Notes under the pieces: model-generated
The model's input: the letters and a program-made list of their open reading frames with translations, nothing else
Database searches by the model: none
What the model was told of the DNA's origin: nothing
Made by a program: the position numbers and the translations under genes
DNA from: Pseudomonadota bacterium
GTDB taxonomy: Bacteria; Pseudomonadota; Gammaproteobacteria; Burkholderiales; Methylophilaceae
Reading direction: 5' to 3'
Length of the DNA stretch: 64,000 nucleotides
NCBI GenBank assembly: GCA_029556915.1
Contig: JAKQIT010000050.1
Span: forward strand, 62,001 to 126,000
In this document: in pieces, positions 17,262 to 26,453 of the stretch
How positions within the stretch are numbered: the first letter of the stretch is position 1
Layout of the letters: every line of letters starts with the position of its first letter

Positions 17262-18296
17262 CTAGCAGTTTGCCGTTTGGCAGTTTGTTTGTTGTACCAC
17301 TTTTAATTTTTCATTTAACAAATTGGCTGACTCTTGGTCAATTTCGTTAAGCGTGGCGGCGGTTTTGGTGGCTTCTTGTGTTTTTCCCGCTGCTATTTCG
17401 CTTAAGCCCAAGTAATATAGCGCGCCGCTGTGGCGCTTATTTTGTGCGTAAAGCTGCTGAAAATGCGCGGTGGCCTGTGCGTAATCTTTTAAGTTAAATT
17501 CTGCAATGGCTAAATAGTGCATCGCTTCCGTAGTGTTAGGTTCTGCTTGCGCCCATTCGCTGGCAATTTTCTTTAACATGGGCCAATCTTCAGTTTGATA
17601 CGGCTGAATCACGCGCATAAAATAAGGGCGCTTTTCTTCAGGGGCATCCCAAAAGGGCGGTTGACCTGCAGCAGGAATTTCTAAAGCGGGTTGATCAAGC
17701 AAGCGCTTCACCCATTCCACCGACATGTTGTAGTAAAACGCATTGCGACCTGGGCTTTTAAGCGTGATGATGCCGACCAATTTACCGTCATCACTAAACA
17801 TCGCGCCGCCACTCGCGCCCATTCTAAAATCGTTGGTAGAACGAATAATCACACTATCATCTAAAGGATAAAGCGCTTTTATAAAGCCATAGGTGGTGAG
17901 CGGTTTGGGCGCATTATTAGGAAAGCTAATGGTAAAAACAGGTTGCTCGTATTGCAAATCTTTACTGACGCCTAACTCAGCAATGGTGGTGTCTAATCCA
18001 TCAAAACCAATAATGCACAAATCATGCTGCCAATCGGCTTTAATGCTGGTAGCGCGGTGGCTTTCGCCGAATTTAATCACGTTAATGGCGGAGGCATTTC
18101 GCACCACATGGCAGTTGGTCACCACTTGGTCTTTAGCAACCACCACGCCCGAGCCCACACCATAATGCCCGTTGGGTAAAATCACGCGAATTTTAACCAC
18201 GCTAGATTTGAGTTGATATACCATGCCCTCGGGAGGCAGGGCAAAAGCAGAGCATGCGCAAAATATTAAGCTTAAAAAAGCGAACCAGTTTTTCAT
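17262..18296 (-). CDS. Periplasmic trypsin-like serine protease with TPR repeats
   Basis: The 344-residue protein has a signal peptide (MKNWFAFLSLIFCACSAFA), an S1-fold protease domain (about 25-210) and TPR-like helices at the C-terminus (AMHYLAIAEFNLKDYAQATAHF, GALYYLGLSEIAAGKTQEA). The catalytic triad is intact: His in NCHVV, Asp in HDLCIIGFD and Ser in GASGGAMF. There is no PDZ domain, unlike DegP. The substrate is unknown. The last residues (QQTNCQTANC) are encoded by a short direct repeat and may be non-ancestral. Confidence 0.8.
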   Translation of the reverse strand: MKNWFAFLSLIFCACSAFALPPEGMVYQLKSSVVKIRVILPNGHYGVGSGVVVAKDQVVTNCHVVRNASAINVIKFGESHRATSIKADWQHDLCIIGFDGLDTTIAELGVSKDLQYEQPVFTISFPNNAPKPLTTYGFIKALYPLDDSVIIRSTNDFRMGASGGAMFSDDGKLVGIITLKSPGRNAFYYNMSVEWVKRLLDQPALEIPAAGQPPFWDAPEEKRPYFMRVIQPYQTEDWPMLKKIASEWAQAEPNTTEAMHYLAIAEFNLKDYAQATAHFQQLYAQNKRHSGALYYLGLSEIAAGKTQEATKTAATLNEIDQESANLLNEKLKVVQQTNCQTANC

Positions 18297-18396
18297 GAAT
18301 CTACCCCAATATCAAAATGGTGAAGCAAGTGTATGATGATTGAGTCTTGGTGTATGTGACTTAAGTTCCAAATGGCATGTTTAATTTACGGCGCCT

Positions 18397-19137
18397 TTAA
18401 TATTTAGTATGTTTTTTCGGCGTGATTGACAAGGTCAGGATGCCGCGCAGCAAATTCACCTCTTCTTTTTCAAGCCGTGCACGGCTGTAAATGCGACGAA
18501 TCCGCTCGCTCAGTTTTTTTGGCGCTTGCGGGTTAAGGTAGCCAATTTTAATGAGCGTATCTTCAAGGTGTGCGTAAAAACCTTCTAGCGCTTCATTGGT
18601 GGCGAGTTCGGGAGTGTTTTCTGGTACATCCAATTTACCTTCAAGCACCGCCATGCGAATTTCATAGCACATCACTTGAACTGCCGCCGCAAGGTTAAGC
18701 GAACTGTACTCTGGGTTGGCAGGAATCATCGCCAATAATTGGCAGCAATCAAGCTCGGCATTGGAAAGCCCACTCATTTCGGTGCCAAACACTAAGGCAA
18801 TCGGCTGCGAGGCGGCTATTTTACTGGCGCGCGTAGCGGCTTCACGCACATTTACCAACTCATGCGAAATTTGGCGTTTTCGTGCGCTCATGCCAATGGC
18901 AAACGCACAGCCTGCAAGGGCTTCGCTGAGTGTTTCAGTTACAGTCGCGTTTTCAAGCAAATCGGCCGCACCAGTAGCAAGCGCCGTGGCGTGCGCATCA
19001 GGAAACTGCGCAGGTTTAACCAAATAAAGCTGGCTTAAGCCCATGGTTTTCATGGCGCGTGCGGCGGAGCCGATATTGCCAGGATGGCTTGTTTGGCATA
19101 AAACGACCCGAATATGATTAAAAATAGACTGTGACAA
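18397..19137 (-). CDS. trmJ: tRNA (cytidine/uridine-2'-O-)-methyltransferase TrmJ
   Basis: The 246-residue SPOUT methyltransferase modifies position 32 of tRNAs. Motifs include VVLCQTSHPGNIGSAARAMKTMGLSQLYLVKP at the N-terminus, ALVFGTEMSGLSN and YSSLNLAAAVQVMCYEI, the knot-forming AdoMet site. It is divergent from suhB, as is common in proteobacteria, where suhB-trmJ-iscR often cluster. Confidence 0.93.
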   Translation of the reverse strand: MSQSIFNHIRVVLCQTSHPGNIGSAARAMKTMGLSQLYLVKPAQFPDAHATALATGAADLLENATVTETLSEALAGCAFAIGMSARKRQISHELVNVREAATRASKIAASQPIALVFGTEMSGLSNAELDCCQLLAMIPANPEYSSLNLAAAVQVMCYEIRMAVLEGKLDVPENTPELATNEALEGFYAHLEDTLIKIGYLNPQAPKKLSERIRRIYSRARLEKEEVNLLRGILTLSITPKKHTKY

Positions 19138-19155
19138 TTTGGGGATACGCCTAAT

Positions 19156-19172
19156 AATGCTAAAATAGCATT
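19156..19172. promoter_or_regulatory. Perfect dyad between trmJ and suhB
   Basis: AATGCTA, AAA, TAGCATT is a perfect 7-base dyad midway between the two divergent starts. It contains TAAAAT, usable as a -10 box toward suhB. No regulator is assigned. Confidence 0.35.
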
Positions 19173-19199
19173 TTAACAGCTCTTTAAGAAATTTCCGTT

Positions 19200-20006
19200 A
19201 TGCATCCAATGCTCACCATTGCAGTTAAAGCCGCGCGTAAAGCGGGCGCTATTATCAACCGTGCCTCACAAGATGTCGGCTCATTGACTGTGCAGTCTAA
19301 AACTTATAATGACTTTGTTAGCGAGGTTGACCGCGCCGCCGAACAAGCCATTATTGACGTGCTCAAAGATGCTTATCCAGACCACGGCTTTTTGGGTGAA
19401 GAAAGCGGGGAGAGTAATAAACAGGCCGATAATATATGGATTATCGACCCGCTCGACGGCACCACCAATTTCTTACATAGCTTTCCGCAATATTGCGTTT
19501 CTATCGCGTTGCAGCAAAAAGGCGTACTCACGCAAGCCGTGATTTACGACCCAGTGCGCAATGATTTATTTACCGCCACCAAAGGCCGCGGCGCATTTTT
19601 GAACGATAAGCGCATTCGTGTCACCAGCCGCGCTAAATTGCAAGATTCTTTAATCGCTACGGGTTTTCCGTTCCGCGATTTTACGCATCTTGATACCTAC
19701 CTAGGTATGTTAAAAGACATGATTAAAAAAACCACTGGCATACGCCGCCCGGGCTCAGCCGCGTTAGATTTAGCGTATGTGGCTGCGGGTTGGGTTGATG
19801 GCTTTTTTGAAATCAATTTATCCGAGTGGGATATCGCTGCGGGTGGCTTGCTGGTGCAAGAAGCAGGCGGCATTGTGGGCGATTTTGAAGGCAACGAAAG
19901 CTGGCTAAAAACAGGTAATATTGTTGCGGCCAACCCAAAAGTATTTGCGCAGATGCTACAAGTGTTGGCACCGCATTTAACAGATGCTTTGAAGACGCCG
20001 AAATAA
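19200..20006 (+). CDS. suhB: Inositol-1-monophosphatase family protein SuhB
   Basis: The 268-residue Mg-dependent phosphatase-fold protein has metal-site motifs [34 protein letters not shown] and the C-terminal [18 protein letters not shown]. Besides phosphatase activity, SuhB joins rRNA antitermination complexes in enterobacteria. The start [16 protein letters not shown] matches the family. Confidence 0.95.
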   Translation: MHPMLTIAVKAARKAGAIINRASQDVGSLTVQSKTYNDFVSEVDRAAEQAIIDVLKDAYPDHGFLGEESGESNKQADNIWIIDPLDGTTNFLHSFPQYCVSIALQQKGVLTQAVIYDPVRNDLFTATKGRGAFLNDKRIRVTSRAKLQDSLIATGFPFRDFTHLDTYLGMLKDMIKKTTGIRRPGSAALDLAYVAAGWVDGFFEINLSEWDIAAGGLLVQEAGGIVGDFEGNESWLKTGNIVAANPKVFAQMLQVLAPHLTDALKTPK

Positions 20007-20043
20007 AGCCTAATACGTCTTTTAAAACCGGTCTTCTTTTTAC

Positions 20044-20099
20044 CACCTCTGCAAGCCAGTATCCATGCGGCTTGCGGGGCATCAAAAATCTCTCGGGCG
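20044..20099 (+). repeat. REP-like palindrome, copy 4
   Basis: ACCTCTGCAAGCC, loop AGTATCCATGC, GGCTTGCGGGGC, then the ATCAAAAATCTCTCGGG tail. It lies in the gap after suhB (20007-20264), which holds no gene otherwise. Confidence 0.82.
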
Positions 20100-20264
20100 A
20101 TTAAAAATTTAAAAATCTTTAAATTCATCTCAAATTTTACGCATGCGATACCGTATTTTACACCGCTTAAATTCACCCAAACGGGCGATTGTTGATAAGT
20201 GGAAAGAGGCGTATTTTGTCAGTTAATTTACTTTGTAAATTTTTGAAAATTGAGGGCAATGATG

Positions 20265-20852
20265 ATGAAAAAAAATGTGTTAGGTTTATGTGCGGCGTTG
20301 CTTTTTGCTGCTCCTGCTATATCGCAAGCAGCTGTTTATAATGTAGATGCACGAGCAAACTCTACATCAGGTGGTACTGGTGTGGCAGTTGGCTTTAATG
20401 CGGGTGATGCTTTTACCGTGTCTGTGAACCCGCTGGATTTGTGGAATGCTGGTGCGTTACCACGTTGGTCAAATGCAAATGGCTTGACTGGCGCGAATTT
20501 GTTGGCAACGGGCGCGGCAGATACTAACGGTGACAACCCTGGTGTAGCAGCAGGTACAATCATTGGTCCTGGTGCTTTTGGTAACCATAGTCAAGGAGGC
20601 TTATCTGCTCCTTTTGGTTCACTCGTAGGCGAGTGGGGGAATGCGTTAGGTAGCTATTTCTTCATTGGTACGAATTACGCAGGTGTTGCTGCGGCCAGTA
20701 CGTTGAATTTATACTATTTTGACTCAAATAACGGCGATAATACTGGCAGTATCAATGTCAATATTGCGGCTGTGCCAGAGCCAGAAACGTATGCTTTAAT
20801 GTTAGCTGGTCTTGCTTTGGTGGGTTTCAGCGCGCGTCGTCGTCAGCACTAA
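20265..20852 (+). CDS. PEP-CTERM sorted exported protein
   Basis: The product is about 195 residues: signal peptide (MKKNVLGLCAALLFAAPAISQAA), a Gly/Ala/Asn-rich body without Cys, and a C-terminal PEP-CTERM tripartite signal, VPEPETYALMLAGLALVGFSARRRQ (PEP motif, hydrophobic helix, Arg cluster). Such proteins are processed by exosortase/EpsH-type enzymes and usually belong to exopolysaccharide-linked surface material. Three ATGs occur in a row (20259, 20262, 20265). GAGGG at 20252-20256 best fits the last two. The exosortase gene is not in the window. Confidence 0.85.
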   Translation: MKKNVLGLCAALLFAAPAISQAAVYNVDARANSTSGGTGVAVGFNAGDAFTVSVNPLDLWNAGALPRWSNANGLTGANLLATGAADTNGDNPGVAAGTIIGPGAFGNHSQGGLSAPFGSLVGEWGNALGSYFFIGTNYAGVAAASTLNLYYFDSNNGDNTGSINVNIAAVPEPETYALMLAGLALVGFSARRRQH

Positions 20853-20869
20853 TAGTTAGTTGAAATATT

Positions 20870-20901
20870 AAAGGCGCGCAATTATTTGCGCGCCTTTTTT
20901 G
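20870..20901 (+). terminator. Terminator after the PEP-CTERM gene
   Basis: Arms AAGGCGCGCA and TGCGCGCCTT with a 6-nt loop, followed by a T run. Confidence 0.9.
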
Positions 20902-20995
20902 TTTTACTTAACATCGCAAATTTTAGCTAAATTTGTACAAAAATTTGCCCACTTTTTTATGTGAGAAAAGTGCTTTTTTCTGTCAAATCTTTTTA

Positions 20996-21050
20996 CCTCA
21001 GCGCTAAGCCAGTCTGCATGCGGCTCTCACGGCATCAAAAATCTCTCGGG
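20996..21050 (+). repeat. REP-like palindrome, copy 5
   Basis: CCTCAGCGCTAAGCC, loop AGTCTGCATGC, GGCTCTCACGGC, then the ATCAAAAATCTCTCGGG tail; the stem is more degenerate. It abuts the xseA stop. Confidence 0.75.
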
Positions 21051-21056
21051 CGATTT

Positions 21057-22271
21057 TTAAGTCCTAATTTTGCTGATTTTTGCTTCAGCTACGCCCACCC
21101 CTAAAGTGAGTTTCACTTCATCATTTATGTTTAATTGCGTGGTGCTAGTTACAATTTCACCCACATTATTTTGCACAAAAGCGTAGCCGCGCGTCAGTAC
21201 AGCCTGTGGATTAAGGTGTTCAAGGCTATTTTTTAAGCGTAGTAATTGTTGTTGGTGGATTTGAAGTTGCCGCTGTAAGCTCGTTTCTAAGCGATGTGCC
21301 AGGTGCATGAGTTGTGTTGTTTTGTTGTTAATTTGCTGCGCAGGCGAGACTAATCTGCGCGCTAAATAATCCAGCTTTTGCGCCTGCTGGTTGAGTAACA
21401 ATTGCATTTGCTTATTCAGCTGGTTTTGCACCTGTGCGAGTTGGTTTTTGGTCGTTGCAATATCTACGCAGGCCAATTCGGCTGCGGCTGTGGGGGTGGC
21501 AGCGCGCATATCTGCCACAAAATCGCAAATGGTAAAGTCAGTTTCATGCCCCACGCCACTAATGGTGGGAATGGCCGAATCATCAATGGCGCGTGCGACA
21601 ATTTCTTCGTTAAACTGCCATAAATCTTCAAGGCTACCGCCGCCGCGACAAATAATCAGCGTATCAACTTCTTCACGTTTATTCGCGGTGCGAATCGCGT
21701 TTGCAATGCTTTGCGCCGCGTCTTTGCCTTGCACAGGCGTGGGGTAAATAATCACTTTAATATTCGGGTTACGGCGTTTTAGCGTTGTCAGTACATCGCG
21801 CAAAGCAGCCGCATCCGGCGAGGTGACGATGCCAATGGCGCGCGGATGCTTTGGAATGGCTTGCTTAAAAGCCGCATCAAATAAGCCTTCAGCGCTCAGT
21901 TTGGCTTTAAGTTTTTCAAATGCTTCAAACAAAGCGCCCAAGCCAGCGTGTTGTACAAACTCAACGGTGAGTTGAAAATCGCCACGCGCCTCATACAGCG
22001 TTACCGTGGCGCGCGCTTCAATTTTATCGCCTTCGCGCGGTATAAAATCCACATAACTATTACGGCCTTTAAACATTACGCAGCGCACTTGCGCGCCCGC
22101 ATCTTTAAGCGAAAAATACCAATGCCCACTGGCCGCGCGGGTAAAGTTAGACACCTCGCCAGAGACCCAAAACAGAGGAAAGCTCACCTCTAATATTTCG
22201 CGTGCGAAACGATTAAGCTCGGTCACAGTCAATATTCTTGCCGGCGTTAAATTTGATGGTGCATCTGCCAA
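21057..22271 (-). CDS. xseA: Exodeoxyribonuclease VII large subunit
   Basis: The 404-residue protein has an N-terminal OB-fold domain (VTELNRFAREILEVSFPLFWVSGEVSNFTRAASGHWYFSLKD), the catalytic domain with GIVTSPDAAALRDVLTTL, IICRGGGSLEDLWQFNEE and SGVGHETDFTICDFVADMRAATPTAAAE, and a long coiled coil (about 275-350, Gln/Leu rich). It degrades single-stranded DNA with XseB, which is not encoded nearby. Confidence 0.95.
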   Translation of the reverse strand: MADAPSNLTPARILTVTELNRFAREILEVSFPLFWVSGEVSNFTRAASGHWYFSLKDAGAQVRCVMFKGRNSYVDFIPREGDKIEARATVTLYEARGDFQLTVEFVQHAGLGALFEAFEKLKAKLSAEGLFDAAFKQAIPKHPRAIGIVTSPDAAALRDVLTTLKRRNPNIKVIIYPTPVQGKDAAQSIANAIRTANKREEVDTLIICRGGGSLEDLWQFNEEIVARAIDDSAIPTISGVGHETDFTICDFVADMRAATPTAAAELACVDIATTKNQLAQVQNQLNKQMQLLLNQQAQKLDYLARRLVSPAQQINNKTTQLMHLAHRLETSLQRQLQIHQQQLLRLKNSLEHLNPQAVLTRGYAFVQNNVGEIVTSTTQLNINDEVKLTLGVGVAEAKISKIRT

Positions 22272-22323
22272 AGCTTGCTCGCTTAATCGGTGATAAAATA
22301 GTTAATGTGATTATATATTGTGA

Positions 22324-22821
22324 ATGAAAATGCTAAATAAATTACTTGCAGGTCGCCGTGGATATTTTTTTGGTTTTGTGGCTTGTTTTGGTTTGGTTGG
22401 TCTCGCTTTGTGGATACAAACGCGCTACAACCTAGACCCATGCCCGCTGTGCATTACGCAACGCATTGTATTTATGTCACTTGGCATTTTGTTTTTAATT
22501 GCCGGTTTGGTCAATAAATTCCCCAAAGTATTTGCTGGTTTGCAGGTGATTACCGCGATGGTTGGTGCAGGCTGGGCGATGCGTCATTGGTGGATACAAG
22601 CACACCGCGAAACCATGATAGCTGATTGTGGTGTGGGCTTTGATTATATGTTTGAAAATTTTCCATTAAAAAAAGCCTTAAGTCTGGTGTTTAAGGGCAC
22701 GGGTGATTGTGCGGCGATTGATTGGACATTTCTCGGTATAAGCATTCCACAAATGGCCTTAATTGCGTTTATTGGGTTTGGGGTTTATGCCGTCTATTTA
22801 GCCAAATTGAGCAGAAAGTAA
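22324..22821 (+). CDS. dsbB: Disulfide bond formation protein DsbB
   Basis: The 165-residue inner-membrane protein has four helices. The quinone-linked Cys pair CPLC (NLDPCPLCITQRIVF) lies in the first periplasmic loop, and the second pair lies in the other loop (ADCG... and GDCAAI). It reoxidises DsbA and reduces quinone. First of a five-gene run on this strand. Confidence 0.94.
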   Translation: MKMLNKLLAGRRGYFFGFVACFGLVGLALWIQTRYNLDPCPLCITQRIVFMSLGILFLIAGLVNKFPKVFAGLQVITAMVGAGWAMRHWWIQAHRETMIADCGVGFDYMFENFPLKKALSLVFKGTGDCAAIDWTFLGISIPQMALIAFIGFGVYAVYLAKLSRK

Positions 22822-22823
22822 AT

Positions 22824-23711
22824 ATGTATAAAACATTAGACCAGTTTGTAGGCAATACGCCACTGGTAAAATTGCAACGCCTAAACCCTAACCAGAGTAA
22901 TACTATTTTGCTCAAACTTGAGGGCAATAATCCTGCGGGCTCGGTGAAAGATAGACCCGCACTAAGCATGATTATGCGTGCTGAAGCGCGCGGTGACATC
23001 AAGCCTGGCGACACATTGATTGAAGCCACCAGCGGCAATACCGGCATTGCGTTAGCGATGGTGGCAGCGATGCGCGGCTATAAAATGGTGTTGGTGATGC
23101 CAGAAAATCAAAGTATCGAGCGCCGCCAAAGCATGAAAGCTTACGGGGCTGAGCTGGTGCTCACGCCAAAAGATGGCAGCATGGAGTTAGCACGCGATGT
23201 TGCGCTAAAAATGCAAGCAGAGGGTGAGGGGATTGTGCTTGACCAATTTGGCAACATGGACAACCCGCAAGCGCATTATGAAGGCACTGGCCCTGAAATT
23301 TGGCGCGATACGGGTGGCAAAATCACGCATTTCGTTTCCAGCATGGGTACGACAGGCACGATTATGGGCACTTCGCGCTTTTTAAAAGAGCAAAATGCAA
23401 ATATTCAAATTATTGGCGTGCAGCCAGAAGAGGGTGCGCAGATTCCTGGTATTCGCAAATGGCCGGTGGAATATTTGCCGAAAATTTTTGAAGCTAAACG
23501 TGTAGATGATCTTATTTACGTGGGGCAAAAACAGGCAGAAGATACGACGCGTAAACTCGCAACGATGGAGGGTATTTTCGCTGGCATTTCAAGTGGCGGC
23601 GCGCTTTATGCCGCGCTGGAGCTTTCAAAACGGGTTGAAAATGCCACGATTGTCAGCATCGTTTGCGATAGAGGTGACCGTTACTTATCCACTGGAGTTT
23701 TTCCGAGTTAA
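22824..23711 (+). CDS. cysM: Cysteine synthase B
   Basis: The 295-residue PLP enzyme makes cysteine from O-acetylserine and sulfide or thiosulfate. The PLP lysine is in NNPAGSVKDRPALSM, the substrate loop EATSGNTGIALAM and the phosphate loop SSMGTTGTIMGTSRF. QPEEGAQIPGIRKWP favours CysM over CysK. The start MYKTLDQFVGNTPLVKL lies two bases after dsbB; a longer frame running back into dsbB is a shadow. Confidence 0.94.
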   Translation: MYKTLDQFVGNTPLVKLQRLNPNQSNTILLKLEGNNPAGSVKDRPALSMIMRAEARGDIKPGDTLIEATSGNTGIALAMVAAMRGYKMVLVMPENQSIERRQSMKAYGAELVLTPKDGSMELARDVALKMQAEGEGIVLDQFGNMDNPQAHYEGTGPEIWRDTGGKITHFVSSMGTTGTIMGTSRFLKEQNANIQIIGVQPEEGAQIPGIRKWPVEYLPKIFEAKRVDDLIYVGQKQAEDTTRKLATMEGIFAGISSGGALYAALELSKRVENATIVSIVCDRGDRYLSTGVFPS

Positions 23712-25690
23712 TGCGTCCATTTTTTGCTAGCTTAATAGCACTTGTTTTAAGCTTAGGCACGAGCAGTGCTTGGGCAGTGAGTTCGGTGAGCATTACTGCC
23801 GATGAAATTAATATTCACAAAATAGAAAATCAACCTGTCAGCCTGCGACAAGTATCTATTGCATTAGATTTAAATGCCAAAGAAACGCTGTTGGTTAAAG
23901 CTAACACAGCGCACTTTCAGCAAGCACTTGTTAACAAGGCCGAGGCGTGGATTGATTTAACTGGGCGCAAGCCTGCACAAATAAAAGCCGAACATATTGA
24001 ATATCAACAATTTGAAGCAAGAAAAACATGGCTTCATTTAGATTTGCTGGGCAACACACGGGCAGACTTTAGCACTGATGTTAAACAAAAGTCAGACAAA
24101 TTATGGGCGCAGGCTAAACTTAATTGCCTAGTGCCTAAAAATCTAGAAACTGAGCTTTGGCAATGCGAATCAGGGCAATATCAGTCTGATCGCATTCATC
24201 TCCCTTTTAGTTTAAATTTAAGCCCACAAAGCAACGGGTTTAACGCGGATTTCACCTTAAAAGAAGCGAATTTTAGCGATGAAGCTGGCCTGCATGCAGC
24301 AGAAAAATTATCTGGCAACCTGCATTTAAAAGTGCAAAAAACGGGCGATTATTATCGCTGGCAAAGTACATTGCAATGGGAAAATGGTGAAATGTTTTGG
24401 CAGCCGTTTTACTTTAGCGGCAGTGGGCATCAATTCTCTGCAACTGGTATTCTTCAGCCTGATAGCGTTATTTTTGAAAACGCTAAGCTTAATATTCAAA
24501 AAGTTGGGGAGCTTAATTTTAAAGGGAAAATGCGCCTTAAAGATTATCATCTCACCAGTTTTGATGCAGAGATGCCGACGTTAAACTTGAACGAGGCTTA
24601 CCCTTTAATTTTTAAGCCATTACTTGAAAAAACCGCTTTTAATAATGCCGATATTGATGGCAATGCCGCTTTAAAAGTATCTATGCGCGAAGGGGAAATC
24701 AAATCGTTTGAGTTACAACTACGTGACGTTAACATCGATGATAAAAACAAAAAATTTGCTTTTTATCATATTAACGCCGATTTGCCTTGGAGCTATGATG
24801 ACGCCAAGAAGGTAAGTTTTGCGTACCAAAGTGGGCTTCTGCTCAACTTGCCGCTAGGCGAAACAAACATGACTGCCGAAGTTAACCGCTATGCGCTGAC
24901 TTCGCCCAGCATCACCCTGCCTATTTTAGATGGCGCGTTGCAGTTAACAGATATTTCTGCTGCCCATATTGGGGCAGAATGGTTTTGGCACTTACAAGCA
25001 AAACTCAAACCCATCTCAATGGCTGATTTCAGCCGAGCACTCAAGCTGCCCGTGATGTATGGCTGGGCTTCTGCTGAGATTCCGATGGTGACTTACAGCG
25101 GTGGCAATTTAACGGCAGATGGCGAAATTGTACTGAATGTGTTTGATGGTACAGCTAATATCACAAACTTGACGATGAAGAACCCGTTGGGCGTTGCGCC
25201 AAAATTAAACGCGGATATCGCCTTACGTAATTTAGATTTGGGTAGCTTAACGCGCACTTATAGCTTTGGCGGCATAGAAGGCAAACTGGATGGCGATATT
25301 GATGATTTAGAATTACAAAGCTGGAAAACGGTGAAGTTTGATGCGCAAGTGCATAGTAGCGCGGGTAAATATCCTAAAAAAATATCACAGCGCGCAGTAG
25401 AAAACATTTCTGCGCTTGGAGGCGCTGGTGCGGCAGCGGCCATTCAACGCAGCTTTTTACAATTTTTTAAGCAGTTTAACTATGAAAAAATGGGTTTAAG
25501 CTGCAAATTACGCAATGATGTGTGCGAAATGGGCGGTATTGAGTCAACGCCACATGGGTATGTCATCGTTAAAGGAAGTGGCATCCCGCAGATTACCGTG
25601 ATGGGGTACAATCATACGGTAGGCTGGGGTGAACTGTTAGCCCGTATCAAACGGGTGACTGACGGCAATAGTAAGGCAATTGTTAAGTAA
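23711..25690 (+). CDS. ydbH: YdbH-like AsmA-family envelope protein
   Basis: The 659-residue protein has an N-terminal signal sequence/anchor (FFASLIALVLSLGTSSAWA) followed by long beta-rich repeats, as in AsmA-like bridge proteins. The C-terminal part (GKYPKKISQRAVENISALGGAGAAAAIQRSFLQFFKQFNYEKMGLSCKL) is the conserved YdbH signature. In E. coli YdbH with lipoprotein YnbE forms an intermembrane phospholipid bridge, and YdbL modulates it; all three are encoded here in order. The ATG overlaps the cysM stop by one base. Confidence 0.82.
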   Translation: MRPFFASLIALVLSLGTSSAWAVSSVSITADEINIHKIENQPVSLRQVSIALDLNAKETLLVKANTAHFQQALVNKAEAWIDLTGRKPAQIKAEHIEYQQFEARKTWLHLDLLGNTRADFSTDVKQKSDKLWAQAKLNCLVPKNLETELWQCESGQYQSDRIHLPFSLNLSPQSNGFNADFTLKEANFSDEAGLHAAEKLSGNLHLKVQKTGDYYRWQSTLQWENGEMFWQPFYFSGSGHQFSATGILQPDSVIFENAKLNIQKVGELNFKGKMRLKDYHLTSFDAEMPTLNLNEAYPLIFKPLLEKTAFNNADIDGNAALKVSMREGEIKSFELQLRDVNIDDKNKKFAFYHINADLPWSYDDAKKVSFAYQSGLLLNLPLGETNMTAEVNRYALTSPSITLPILDGALQLTDISAAHIGAEWFWHLQAKLKPISMADFSRALKLPVMYGWASAEIPMVTYSGGNLTADGEIVLNVFDGTANITNLTMKNPLGVAPKLNADIALRNLDLGSLTRTYSFGGIEGKLDGDIDDLELQSWKTVKFDAQVHSSAGKYPKKISQRAVENISALGGAGAAAAIQRSFLQFFKQFNYEKMGLSCKLRNDVCEMGGIESTPHGYVIVKGSGIPQITVMGYNHTVGWGELLARIKRVTDGNSKAIVK

Positions 25691-25711
25691 AAACTAAATG
25701 AAGGAACATAA

Positions 25712-25945
25712 ATGAAAAAATGGATGTTGGCATTACCTATCGCGTTTATCTTATCCGCTTGCGTCACCATTAATATTTACTTTCCCGCCGCGGCGGCAGA
25801 AAAAGCGGCAGATAAAATTATTGATGATGTTTGGCAGCTTAAAAATGGTGAAAAACCGAATGTAAAAACGGTAGAACCTAAAACGGCTGAACCCGCTGCT
25901 GAGCCTGCTACTGTTGAATCTAAACCAGCCGAGCCAGCTAAATAA
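25712..25945 (+). CDS. ynbE: YnbE-like small lipoprotein
   Basis: The 77-residue protein has a lipobox in ILSACVTINIYFP, so the lipid anchor would be Cys17. The mature part starts with a short beta segment (VTINIYFPAAAA), which in YnbE stacks on YdbH, then a Pro/Glu/Ala-rich tail (EPKTAEPAAEPATVESKPAEP) that is longer than in E. coli YnbE. AAGGAA precedes the ATG. Identification rests mainly on its place between ydbH and ydbL. Confidence 0.7.
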   Translation: MKKWMLALPIAFILSACVTINIYFPAAAAEKAADKIIDDVWQLKNGEKPNVKTVEPKTAEPAAEPATVESKPAEPAK

Positions 25946-25965
25946 GTCCATCAAAGGAAAAAATC

Positions 25966-26388
25966 ATGAAAAAAATATTATTCAGCTTAATAGTGTTGTT
26001 AAATTTATTGCTTGCTAGTTCATTCACAAATGCAGCGGGTGCTGATTTAGAAGTCAATACGCCAGCGATTTCTGCTATCAAAAGTAGTATGCAAGCACGC
26101 CACAGCCAGCTTGCGGCTTTTTACAGCAGTGGTGCGATTGGTCTGACAAAAGACGGCTTGATTGCGGTGAAAGATGCCAGCGCAGTACCACTTAAAGACC
26201 GTGGTGGGTTAAACAGTTTGGTAGCGGCGGAAAATGCCGACCGTAACAATTTATATAAAGAAATCGCTACTGCTAACGGCCACCCAGAATGGCAAGGGGA
26301 GATTCAAAGCACGTTTGCAGGCCGCTGGATAGATAAAGCACAAGGCGGATGGTGGTATCAGGGCGCGAGTGGCTGGGTGAAGAAATAA
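25966..26388 (+). CDS. ydbL: YdbL family (DUF1318) periplasmic protein
   Basis: The 140-residue protein has a signal peptide ending near FTNAAG, then the DUF1318 core: ISAIKSSMQARHSQLAAFYSSGAIGLTKDGLIAV and VAAENADRNNLYKEIATANGHPEWQGEI. The C-terminus is Trp/Gly rich (GGWWYQGASGWVKK). It is the last gene of the dsbB-cysM-ydbH-ynbE-ydbL run and is followed by a strong terminator. Confidence 0.85.
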   Translation: MKKILFSLIVLLNLLLASSFTNAAGADLEVNTPAISAIKSSMQARHSQLAAFYSSGAIGLTKDGLIAVKDASAVPLKDRGGLNSLVAAENADRNNLYKEIATANGHPEWQGEIQSTFAGRWIDKAQGGWWYQGASGWVKK

Positions 26389-26402
26389 TTCAGTTTTAAT
26401 TT

Positions 26403-26437
26403 AACAAAGGCTGCCTAGGCAGCCTTTGTTTTTTTGG
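26403..26437 (+). terminator. Terminator after ydbL
   Basis: Arms AACAAAGGCTGCC and GGCAGCCTTTGTT with a 2-base centre, followed by a T run. Confidence 0.92.
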
Positions 26438-26453
26438 TGTATCCTTATTGCTT

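Noticed and set aside
19697-20176. Antisense frame with ILACRGGKK-like segment, and similar frames near 27154 and 33000
   Set aside because: The shared peptide arises from translating REP-like copies on the other strand; the rest is shadow of suhB, the exonuclease or rlmD.
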